Shown: positions 42,417 to 50,989 of the stretch, piece by piece | Position numbering within the stretch: the first letter of the stretch is position 1 | How the letters are laid out: every line of letters starts with the position of its first letter | Origin: Spirochaetales bacterium | GTDB taxonomy: Bacteria; Spirochaetota; Spirochaetia; SZUA-6; JAFGRV01 | Reading direction: 5' to 3' | Assembly (NCBI GenBank): GCA_016928415.1 | Contig: JAFGKU010000086.1 | Coordinates: forward strand, 1 to 50,989 | Length of the DNA: 50,989 nt | The notes under the pieces: generated by a model | Told to the model about the DNA's origin: nothing | The model's database searches: none | Seen by the model: the letters and a program-made list of their open reading frames with translations, nothing else | Position numbers and translations under genes: made by a program

Positions 42417-42560
42417 ACGGGCTGCTTTCTTCGGTGTTAATCGCCGAAACTCAAGCAGTCCGCCGAAAAAAAATCTTTGCTAAAAAAACTCACGGCGGGC
42501 TGCCCGGTTATCGGCGCCATTTCGGTGTTAACCGGCTCCGAAATGAAGCCCCCCCAAAGG
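42417..42560. repeat. Hairpin cluster between convergent genes
   Basis: About 150 bp hold several inverted repeats: GGGCTGCTT with AAGCAGTCC enclosing TTCGG/CCGAA, CCGGTTA with TAACCGG, and AAGCCC with GGGCTT. The sequence TTCGGTGTTAA occurs twice. None has a clean T run, so it may be a compound terminator for the two converging genes. Confidence 0.5.
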
Positions 42561-42573
42561 GCTTGAATACACA

Positions 42574-44079
<1,506 letters not shown>

Positions 44080-44172
44080 TTATCAGTATAAACCCGGTAA
44101 GTTGAAAACACGATGTCCAGGATTCCGAAAAAATTGACTTTTCTTCCGGTTTATTTTGTGGTATGCTGGATT

Positions 44173-44949
44173 ATGTTTAGTTTGAATTACTGCGGATACA
44201 ACATTTCCAACAAGGACAAGGACAGAATAGACCGTCCCGTGGGAAGCGGTGATTACGACCTGATTTATTTTATAACACCGATGAACGTTCATCTGGACGG
44301 CAGATTCCAGACAGCCGGGGAACACTCTTTTCTTCTTTATACCCCAAAACATTACCAGCTTTATCAGGCCCCCGGCAAATTTAAAAACAGTTTTGTTCAT
44401 TTCGACTGCGATACCGATTTTTACAAGGAATTGAAAATCCCGGTGAACTCGATTTTCCAGCTGCCAGATCCGCCGGAAATAAACGAGTTAATCAAGAACA
44501 TCGAGATTGAATACTATATTCATGGGAATTACTATGAGCAGACAGCCGACGCCCTTATAAACCTCCTGTTTATCCATATAAACCGGCAGCTCCACCATAA
44601 AGGAAAATCAGACCGGCTCCTGTCAACCCAACTGGAGCGCTTTAAAAAGATCAGGATCGAGCTTCTGACAAACCTGGAAAAGGAATGGACAGCCGATTCC
44701 ATCGCCGCCCTGGCAAACATGAGCAAAAGCCAGTTCTACAATTATTACAACACCTTTTTCCACCGGTCCCCGAAAGCGGACCTCATCGAGGCGCGGCTGG
44801 GAAGGGCCAAGTATCTTCTGACCAACGCCGCCCTGCAGGTCAGCCAGATAGCCGAATTAAGCGGCTTTACCAATAATTACCATTTTATCCGTTATTTCAG
44901 GAAATGCTTCGGCTGCACACCGGGACAATTCAGGAAGAAGAAGGGGTGA
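44173..44949 (+). CDS. AraC-family transcriptional regulator
   Basis: A regulator of about 258 residues from ATG 44173 (278 from 44113). N-terminal AraC_binding-like cupin region includes LNYCGYNISNKDKDRIDRPV and SGDYDLIYFITPMNVHLDG. The C-terminal two helix-turn-helix motifs span the last 95 residues: WTADSIAALANMSKSQFYNY and VSQIAELSGFTNNYHFIRYF. I prefer the internal start because it begins with the conserved LNYCGY segment and leaves 99 bp for divergent promoters. It is likely an arabinoside-responsive activator of the GH51 gene. Its end overlaps the convergent MBL gene by 20 bp. Confidence 0.9.
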   Translation: MFSLNYCGYNISNKDKDRIDRPVGSGDYDLIYFITPMNVHLDGRFQTAGEHSFLLYTPKHYQLYQAPGKFKNSFVHFDCDTDFYKELKIPVNSIFQLPDPPEINELIKNIEIEYYIHGNYYEQTADALINLLFIHINRQLHHKGKSDRLLSTQLERFKKIRIELLTNLEKEWTADSIAALANMSKSQFYNYYNTFFHRSPKADLIEARLGRAKYLLTNAALQVSQIAELSGFTNNYHFIRYFRKCFGCTPGQFRKKKG

Positions 44950-45916
44950 AAGGATATCCTGCTACCCCCCCCTTCTTCTCCTTATACCGCGCCATGTATT
45001 CAAACGCCTTGACGGGATTCAACCCCTTCTTGTCTTCTTCGAGTTCACAGTATAATGCCGCTACGTTCGCGGCCACTCTTTCTTTCTCGCTCCAGGCGTA
45101 TTTCTCAAGGTCAATATCCAGGGCCGCATCCAGTACGGACATGCCCCTGTCGTAACGTTTCCGCGTCTCATCGTACAGGTAGAGGTAAAATTCCTTCATC
45201 TTTTCAACACCTTTTTTATCCGTTACGGGACCGTGACCGGGAACAACCGCATCCGGTTCAAGGCCGAGGATCAGGTCGCATGCCTTTATAAGGTTTTCAA
45301 TGGAGCCTTCCCAGAAAATCGGCATCATGTCGATAAAAAGAATATCGGAGGCAAAAACGACTTTTTCTCCGGGCAGATGGACTATAATATCTCCTTTCGT
45401 GTGGGCCGGCCCCACTTCGATCAATTCAACAACCGACTTGCCGAAATCAATAGTCATTGTACCGGAAAAAGTCCGGGTCGGCAGTGACAGTTCGATGTCG
45501 CTGAAATTAAACCGGCTGAAGACCTTTTTCGCATACCCCCCCGCCTTGCCGAATAGCCATGATGTTCTCATAAGCAAATTCATTCTACTCGGGGGCATCG
45601 TTTTCATTTCTTCCCTGCATGCGTCGGATGATATAATGACGGCACCTCCAAAAAGGGCGTTCCCGTAATAGTGGTCGCCGTTTGCATGCGTATTTATCAC
45701 GTAATCAAAGGAAACGTCATCGCCTAACTTCTGATATATAGCGTCAATCATCTCCCTGGTATGACCGTAATCGTAAAGGGTGTCAATTAACAGGGCTTGA
45801 TTGCCTTTCACAACCAGTCCCGCATTACTCAAACCCCATGCGCCGTCAGGCTGAAGGTATGCATATATATCATCCTTAACAGCATAAAGCCCTTTAATAA
45901 AGGGGATATCTATCAT
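44930..45916 (-). CDS. Metallo-beta-lactamase-fold hydrolase
   Basis: A 328-residue MBL-fold protein. Metal-binding motif is VINTHANGDHYYGNALFGGA (HxNxDH form), with further ligands in IEVGPAHTKGDIIVHLPG and VVPGHGPVTDKKG. The long C-terminal helical region, with LEVDLEKY-like DIDLEKYAWSEKERVAANVA, resembles the hydrolases grouped with alkylsulfatase/cyclase-like MBLs. Substrate unknown. An AAGGAGG ribosome site precedes the ATG. The 3' end shares a long hairpin with the convergent AraC gene. Confidence 0.9.
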   Translation of the reverse strand: MIDIPFIKGLYAVKDDIYAYLQPDGAWGLSNAGLVVKGNQALLIDTLYDYGHTREMIDAIYQKLGDDVSFDYVINTHANGDHYYGNALFGGAVIISSDACREEMKTMPPSRMNLLMRTSWLFGKAGGYAKKVFSRFNFSDIELSLPTRTFSGTMTIDFGKSVVELIEVGPAHTKGDIIVHLPGEKVVFASDILFIDMMPIFWEGSIENLIKACDLILGLEPDAVVPGHGPVTDKKGVEKMKEFYLYLYDETRKRYDRGMSVLDAALDIDLEKYAWSEKERVAANVAALYCELEEDKKGLNPVKAFEYMARYKEKKGGVAGYPFTPSSS

Positions 45917-45968
45917 GGAACCTCCTTGAATTTGCAGATATTCTTATTAATTTTCCTTTCATGAACTT

Positions 45969-46601
45969 TCAATACATCTCATAGGCATATTGTACGGCGG
46001 AAAACCGGGCCCCATCCTGATTGACAGAGATCTCTTCTAAAAGGTATCCGTTTCCATCATACAAATATGATGTTGTGTATCCATTATCTCCCGATGTGAT
46101 TGTTTTCTGGAGCCTCCAGTTATCGTCATACAAGTACTCGGTAATAGAAAAAACGCCGCTTTTGGATTCGGATTTTGTTCTCAACAGGTGTCCCTTCGGA
46201 TCATACTCATAAGTTGTCACGGACTGACTGATAACATTCATGACGATCATACGTTTAAGAGGTTTACAGTTGTTATCGTTCTCATACGTGACGGCAAAAG
46301 CATAGGTGGATGTGGACGCGTGGTAATATTCCCTGGAAAGACACCCATTCGCGTCATAGGTATAGTCCTTTATCCCTTTCTCGCCGCTTGAAAACTCTAC
46401 AAGGCTTTGAATGAGCTGCCCGACTTTGTTATAGACGTGTTCGGTAAGCGTAGTATTGCCGTCAGAGGAATAAAATTCCTTCTTTACGCGGTAATTGCCT
46501 GGACGGGATGTATCGGTGGGTTGAAAACCTACGCACCCCATGTTAGCCAGGATGATAAAACCTGTAAATATGGAAATAGCGGCTATGGTTTTATAATTCA
46601 T
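45969..46601 (-). CDS. YD-repeat-like lipoprotein
   Basis: A 210-residue lipoprotein with lipobox (ANMGC) near residue 23. The body has five to six repeats of the type YTYDANGCLSREYYHAS, YEYDPKGHLLRTKSES, YLYDDNWRLQKTITSG and YLYDGNGYLLEEIS, like the YD/RHS beta-strand repeat but without RHS core or toxin domain. It probably forms a small beta sheet on the membrane surface. It follows the large kinase gene by 53 nt on the same strand. Confidence 0.82.
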   Translation of the reverse strand: MNYKTIAAISIFTGFIILANMGCVGFQPTDTSRPGNYRVKKEFYSSDGNTTLTEHVYNKVGQLIQSLVEFSSGEKGIKDYTYDANGCLSREYYHASTSTYAFAVTYENDNNCKPLKRMIVMNVISQSVTTYEYDPKGHLLRTKSESKSGVFSITEYLYDDNWRLQKTITSGDNGYTTSYLYDGNGYLLEEISVNQDGARFSAVQYAYEMY

Positions 46602-46654
46602 TATTTTTTATATCTCTTCCTTCAGTCAAATCATAAGGCATATGGGAACGCAAT

Positions 46655-49600
46655 TCAAGAAGACCCGGGGGTGGAATCGCCCTGGTACGCAACCACGCGG
46701 TTCCTGCCGACCGATATTTCATTCGAACCGCACTTGGGACAAAGACCATCCTTGAAGTCATCATTATCAATGGAGCTGTATCCGCATGACCGGCATTGCG
46801 TGCTCTTGGCCGCATAAAGCGCCCTGTCGGCGAATTGAATCAGAAGCCTGAGAATTTTTCTTTTTTCGGCATTGATCATCTCCCAATCAGGATTATCATC
46901 ATTACTTACTTCATACAATGAGGCAAGGCTTTTGATTTTTCCGGCGTCAATGATCTCGCCTTCATTGTCGATGAGGGAAGAAACGCCGAAACTCGCCGTT
47001 ACAAACAGCGTTTTTCCATCATTCTCGACAGGCGTGCTCCCTATGATTCTCCTCAGTTTGTCTGCCACGATCAGGGCATTTTTCATATTAGTCTCCGGAA
47101 GGGCAATCAGGAATTCCTCCCCCCCGTACCGGCCCGCCGAATCATAATTCCTCAGAACGGCTTTTATCTGGACTCCCGTGGCGGCGAGAACCTTGTCTCC
47201 CACCTGGTGCCCGTATGTGTCGTTGAGCTTTTTAAAAAGGTCCAGGTCCATGAAAATAATGGATAAATGCCGCAATGTCCTCAATGATATTTTTTCCAGG
47301 AGGTTCGCGTCCATGTGGGCCTTGTTGTAAAGACCGGTCAGTTCATCTATGTTGGCCTTCTTGTAAGTTCTCTTGAACCCCATGTAGTGTTTCATGCTTG
47401 ACCCGATCGTTGCCAGGAAATCATTCATCTCAATCGGCTTTTTTAAATAAGCGACTGCGCCCTTTTTCTTCCTCTCAACGATTATATTGGCATTGGAAAC
47501 GGCGGAAAGGAATATAAAAGGTATGTTGGCAAAATCGGGGTTTTTGGACAATTCATCCTGCAGTTCATCCCCGCGCATCTCCGGCATATTGAAGTCCGTC
47601 AGGATCAGGTCCGGCCTGAATTTATAGGCGGCCTCTACCCCCTGACGCCCATTATGCGCAATAACGAAATTCTTATACCCGTTCATTGTCAGGTATTCCA
47701 GTTCAATATTCCTTATGAATGAATTGTCTTCTATGATGAGGATGATGCCCTTGTAAGGATCGAATTCATTTTCCCCGTTGGGATCATTTATGAAAACCGT
47801 CACCTTGCCAGATTCCAGCTTCTCCCTTATTTCCATGTTGACAAGCCGGGAAACGTAATCGCGCTTTCTGCCCTCTTCCCCATCCTCCAAGTCCTGATTG
47901 GAAAAATCTTCCCTGTTGAACCGGTCTTTACCTACGGGTAATTCCAATATAAAACGGGCTCCCTTGTTAACCCCCTCAGATTCGGCCCATATACTGCCTT
48001 TCAGGTATCCTGCCAGCTGTTTTGAAAATGCCAGGCCGATACCCGATCCCTTGTACATGGATTTCATGCCCGATTCGGACTGCTCGAACCGTTCAAAAAT
48101 TCTTTCCAGCTTTTCCTCGGGAATACCTACTCCATTGTCTTCAACCTTGATCCTGATTTTCCGGTTTTCCACAGTCAGCTCGATAGTGATCCGCCCATCC
48201 TCCGGATTTATGAATTTAAGGGAATTGGATATGACATTGATCAGTATTTCCTCGAGTTTTTCCCTGTCGGTATAAAAATCATCAGGAACCGAATCAGGAA
48301 TTTTTTTGTCGATTTTGATCTTAGTCCACAAAACGGTGGACCGGTAAAAATCGACAATCTCGGAAATGAAAGCCCTGATGTCCATATGTTTTACATTGAG
48401 CTTAATGCCTTTGGAATCCATCCTGGCAAGGTCGAGAAGCTTGTCGATCGTGTCCTTCAGTTTTATAGAGGCGTTGGAAATGGTATTGTATCTCTGCCTG
48501 ACCGCTTCCGGCGCACCCGCATCGTATTTGATGCCAAGTTCCGAAGTGTTGAGAATGATCATGAGAAGCGAACGGAAATCATGCGTGATGTTGGCAATAA
48601 AATCGTTTTTCAACTGGTCCAGGCTGTGAAGACGTTCATTCGATTCCTTCAGCTGTTTTAAAAGCCGCTCCGATTTCAATTCCGCTTCCTGCAGCGCCTT
48701 GAACTGCCTGGCTCCGCTCAGCAGGCTGGCCACGAGGCTGTTGAGAAATTCATACAGGAATCCGTCATGCCTGTCCCGCTCATACAGGATATACCCAAAT
48801 TGAGTGTTACTGAAAAAAACGGGGTAGGCATGAAGGGCAAAGCATTCCTTTACGGGCAGCAGGGATTTGGGAATGATTTCATCCGCCGGATTAAATTTCT
48901 GCAAGTCATCGGGAATTTCACGCTTTTCGCCGTCAATGAGCGCCATGACCAGACGTGCGCTTCGGGGTATGATAAAGATGTCACCCGTGTTATACGGCAC
49001 CTCGTTCTCATACAAAACAAGGAAGCAGTGCCTGACATTCAAAAGGGGGAGATGTTCGCTGAGCCTTGCAAACATTTCGTCGCCGCACGTTATGGAATTC
49101 ATGCCCTCGAAAATGGTGCGGAGGTCGCGCAGCCTCATGAAGCCTTTTAATCTGTTCTGCGCATGCTCCATCTTTATCTTCTCGCTCAGGATCCGTTCCG
49201 CGCCGGAATACACAAGCAGCATTTTATTCACGGCATCAGGGTCTCCGGCGGCTGAAATGACGCCGGAAAACAGCCTTGCCAAAAGGACATGCCATATTTC
49301 CAGGTCGCATCCCGCATCGCAGACCGCCTGAACAATCCTGTTCATGCTTTCCAGGAATGTTCTCTGAATGTCCTTCCAGTCATGCTTCCCGGCCAAGATC
49401 TGCAGAAGCAGGTCCGCCTGTGATTTCAGATGGATGAGAATCTGCTTCTCTTTCTTCCCGGGAAGGTCCAAATCCATACCGGCTTCCCTGATGATCTTTT
49501 CCATATCCGGCCCGGCCGAGATTTTTCCGTCATCGGGTTTTATGACAAGGCCGGTTTTCGGGAGGCATCCGCATGAATACCGGATAACCGCTTTCGTGGA

Positions 49601-50440
49601 AAGATAGGTTTTATGCGGGAGCTCGCGGCCGTCAATGAGGTCCAGGAGGTAATCCACCCCCATTCTACCCATTTCGTACAGGGGCTGGTTCACTGTCGAT
49701 ATGGGGACATTGCTGTATTGCGCCATCTCGATGTTGTCGAATCCCCCGACGGCCACCTCATCGGGTACCCGGATGCCGTTCCGGACAAGTATGTTCATCG
49801 ATGCGTAGGCCATGTCGTCATTGGCCGCGATGATCGCCTCGAATTCCACCCTCTTGTCATTCAACAGCTTCTGGGTCACGACCTCCGCGCTTCTCATGGA
49901 AAAATCACCCTGAAGGATCAAATCGGGCAAAACGGGAAGGCCATTATCCCTCATGGCTTCTTCAAAAGCCCGGAAGCGTATATCGGCTTCGGGATTGTGA
50001 TCCGGACCTTTCAGGAAACAGATCCGTTTATACCCGTGCTCCCTGATAAAATGCGTGACCAGTTCATGCATCCCCGTCCTGTTGTCGATCAGAATACTCG
50101 GCCTGTCCTTGATCTCCACGCCGAGACTGATACATGGCAATGCATCATACTGCCTGAAAAATCGGAGGAATTCATCGTCGGAAACATAGTTGAGCAGGGT
50201 TCCGGTGGTGAAAATGCAGCCGTCGATATTATTTCCGTTTATAAAATTATAGATAACATTATTCCGGGCAAGATTCCCGTAAGGGAAATTCAGGTTGTAA
50301 CCGGGATAGACGATGAGGTTTACATCCCTTTCACGGGCCCTTTCACTGGCCCCCTGGAAAACGCAAAAGGAATAGCCTGACCCGCTCTGGTTGATCTGGA
50401 GACCGATTGTCAGACTCTTTTTATGCTTTTTTTTTGCCAT
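46655..50440 (-). CDS. Cytosolic hybrid sensor: LacI-like binding domain, GAF-like region, histidine kinase, receiver, GGDEF with inserted zinc ribbon
   Basis: A 1261-residue protein with no signal or membrane segment. In order: a LacI/periplasmic-binding type 1 domain without HTH (about 8-300; IGLQINQSGSGYSFCVFQGA, AANDDMAYASMN, EVAVGGFDNIEMAQYS); a helical linker and GAF-like region (about 310-590); HisKA with phospho-His in IANITHDFRSLLMI; HATPase (NVISNSLKFINPED, VEDNGVGIPEEKLE, GSGIGLAFSKQLA); a receiver with Asp in PDLILTDFNMPEMRG; and a GGDEF domain with GGEEF at about 1106 and an upstream I-site (RNYD). A zinc ribbon (Cys 1216, 1219, 1234, 1237) interrupts the GGDEF C-terminus. It likely converts a cytosolic sugar signal into c-di-GMP. 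The ATG has no strong ribosome site. Confidence 0.9.
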   Translation of the reverse strand: MAKKKHKKSLTIGLQINQSGSGYSFCVFQGASERARERDVNLIVYPGYNLNFPYGNLARNNVIYNFINGNNIDGCIFTTGTLLNYVSDDEFLRFFRQYDALPCISLGVEIKDRPSILIDNRTGMHELVTHFIREHGYKRICFLKGPDHNPEADIRFRAFEEAMRDNGLPVLPDLILQGDFSMRSAEVVTQKLLNDKRVEFEAIIAANDDMAYASMNILVRNGIRVPDEVAVGGFDNIEMAQYSNVPISTVNQPLYEMGRMGVDYLLDLIDGRELPHKTYLSTKAVIRYSCGCLPKTGLVIKPDDGKISAGPDMEKIIREAGMDLDLPGKKEKQILIHLKSQADLLLQILAGKHDWKDIQRTFLESMNRIVQAVCDAGCDLEIWHVLLARLFSGVISAAGDPDAVNKMLLVYSGAERILSEKIKMEHAQNRLKGFMRLRDLRTIFEGMNSITCGDEMFARLSEHLPLLNVRHCFLVLYENEVPYNTGDIFIIPRSARLVMALIDGEKREIPDDLQKFNPADEIIPKSLLPVKECFALHAYPVFFSNTQFGYILYERDRHDGFLYEFLNSLVASLLSGARQFKALQEAELKSERLLKQLKESNERLHSLDQLKNDFIANITHDFRSLLMIILNTSELGIKYDAGAPEAVRQRYNTISNASIKLKDTIDKLLDLARMDSKGIKLNVKHMDIRAFISEIVDFYRSTVLWTKIKIDKKIPDSVPDDFYTDREKLEEILINVISNSLKFINPEDGRITIELTVENRKIRIKVEDNGVGIPEEKLERIFERFEQSESGMKSMYKGSGIGLAFSKQLAGYLKGSIWAESEGVNKGARFILELPVGKDRFNREDFSNQDLEDGEEGRKRDYVSRLVNMEIREKLESGKVTVFINDPNGENEFDPYKGIILIIEDNSFIRNIELEYLTMNGYKNFVIAHNGRQGVEAAYKFRPDLILTDFNMPEMRGDELQDELSKNPDFANIPFIFLSAVSNANIIVERKKKGAVAYLKKPIEMNDFLATIGSSMKHYMGFKRTYKKANIDELTGLYNKAHMDANLLEKISLRTLRHLSIIFMDLDLFKKLNDTYGHQVGDKVLAATGVQIKAVLRNYDSAGRYGGEEFLIALPETNMKNALIVADKLRRIIGSTPVENDGKTLFVTASFGVSSLIDNEGEIIDAGKIKSLASLYEVSNDDNPDWEMINAEKRKILRLLIQFADRALYAAKSTQCRSCGYSSIDNDDFKDGLCPKCGSNEISVGRNRVVAYQGDSTPGSS

Positions 50441-50465
50441 TTATTACTGCCCGCTGTACCCGTAT

Positions 50466-50678
50466 TCATTGTAATGGCATATACGGTGCATTGCAAGAAA
50501 TAAAACCGGCGTCATGTAAAAGCTCCTCCAGATTCAGGAATTTGCCGGCTTCTTTACATGTACATCCGAAAGTCAAAGAAGCAGGGTGCGGTCTTATAAT
50601 CTCGGTATTTATTTTTTCCGTTACCGATTTTATATACAGGAGGGACGCCTGAATTGACCTGCTTATCTGTTCACGCAA
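50466..50678 (-). CDS. Weak 70-codon frame, possibly not a gene
   Basis: A minus-strand frame with TTG start that gives REQISRSIQASLLYIKSVTE and a segment with CTCKEAGKFLNLEELLHDAG. It looks somewhat protein-like, but it has no convincing ribosome site or family match. It could be the remnant of a gene. I list it because it lies in an otherwise empty 480-bp stretch upstream of the hybrid sensor. Confidence 0.2.
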   Translation of the reverse strand: MREQISRSIQASLLYIKSVTEKINTEIIRPHPASLTFGCTCKEAGKFLNLEELLHDAGFISCNAPYMPLQ

Positions 50679-50764
50679 ATACTCATAGAGAAGGCCTGTC
50701 CGCCATTTTATATTTCATTGATCTCCCGGTTACAGTATATGTGTTTCGTGCCCTGGAATCAAGG

Positions 50765-50786
50765 AAAAAACCGATAGTCCGGTTTT
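50765..50786 (-). terminator. Possible Rho-independent terminator near the right edge
   Basis: On the minus strand AAAACCG-GACTAT-CGGTTTT continues into TT, giving six T in total after CGG. It lies about 135 nt after the partial frame at 50921-50989 and would terminate it. Confidence 0.5.
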
Positions 50787-50920
50787 AGGGGAAATTATCC
50801 GCTCAAGAATTGAGAAAAATACTTTTTTATTGGAATCATGAACACATTTTTACTATACTTACAGATAAATATTTAAGGAATAAAACATGAAATATAAATA
50901 TATTATCCCACATTCCGCAC

Positions 50921-50989
50921 CTAATTTCGTGGAAAATATATTTTTTCGACCTGTTTACCGAACGCCTTGATTATTGTTTTGTGTTCATC
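50921..50989 (-). CDS. Possible 3' end of a gene continuing beyond the window
   Basis: Reading inward from the right edge, 22 codons end DEHKTIIKAFGKQVEKIYFP RN before TAG. The composition is protein-like and a hairpin with a T run follows at 50765-50786. Too short to assign a function. Confidence 0.35.
   Translation of the reverse strand, partial: DEHKTIIKAFGKQVEKIYFPRN

Noticed and set aside
49613-50380. Plus-strand frame of 255 codons opposite the LacI-like domain
   Set aside because: The minus-strand protein matches a known fold across this stretch; the antisense frame has no motif or ribosome site.
50887-50970. Plus-strand ATG frame near the right edge
   Set aside because: 27 codons only, no ribosome site; the minus-strand frame in the same place is slightly more protein-like and is followed by a terminator-like hairpin.

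Overview
The window is about 51 kb of bacterial chromosome, most likely from a member of the Spirochaetota. The strongest taxonomic pointers are a V/A-type ATPase operon in the order E, DUF2764-like, A, B, D, I, K with no genes for C, F or G (the compact layout known from spirochaetes and chlamydiae), many small lipoproteins, two Lys/Arg-rich nucleoid-like proteins, and large cytosolic LacI-like/histidine-kinase hybrids. I infer the phylum from these families; there is no rRNA or tRNA gene here to settle it.

Region 1 (1-5.9 kb, minus strand) is one tightly packed operon: PBP1A, a mini ParB-like protein, pantoate kinase, 4-phosphopantoate--beta-alanine ligase, an MfnA-type aspartate/tyrosine decarboxylase and the start of coaBC. 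The last four form an archaeal-type route from pantoate and aspartate to 4'-phosphopantetheine inside a bacterial genome, and they are the most striking content of the window. Region 2 (6-12.3 kb, minus) is an envelope block: Mla-type lipid transport (permease, ATPase, MCE protein), a TPR lipoprotein, a membrane protein, a LysM/M23 peptidase and a secreted PEGA-like protein. Region 3 (12.3-16.4 kb) holds an Arg/Lys-rich zinc-cluster protein, aroB and a 660-residue orphan.

Region 4 (16.4-25.3 kb, minus) is the V-ATPase operon, whose K subunit carries Na+-ligand residues, preceded by purN and an odd E2-like acyltransferase domain. Region 5 (25.3-31.6 kb) is mixed: a Lys-rich/OmpA-like fusion, a frameshifted membrane-anchored protein, an isochorismatase-family hydrolase, a WYL regulator with DUF3795 and GyrI-like genes, and a small secreted-protein/GH16 operon. 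Region 6 (31.9-40.2 kb, plus) has a TRAP transporter with a universal stress protein, a GAF/HD-GYP protein, and an SH3/M48/CHASE2-cyclase operon ending at a strong terminator.

Region 7 (40.2-51 kb) has a collagen-like lipoprotein, a DUF1456 protein, a GH51 arabinofuranosidase divergent from an AraC regulator, an MBL hydrolase, a YD-repeat-like lipoprotein and a 1261-residue LacI-like/histidine kinase/REC/GGDEF protein with a zinc ribbon inserted near the end of its GGDEF domain. A recurring regulatory theme is that at five genes the best sigma70-like -10 box lies only 5-9 nt before an ATG lacking a Shine-Dalgarno sequence, which suggests leaderless transcripts. Sugar polymer breakdown (GH16, GH51), TRAP uptake, sodium bioenergetics and second messengers (c-di-GMP, cAMP) fit an anaerobic or facultative carbohydrate-using bacterium, but that lifestyle is inference.
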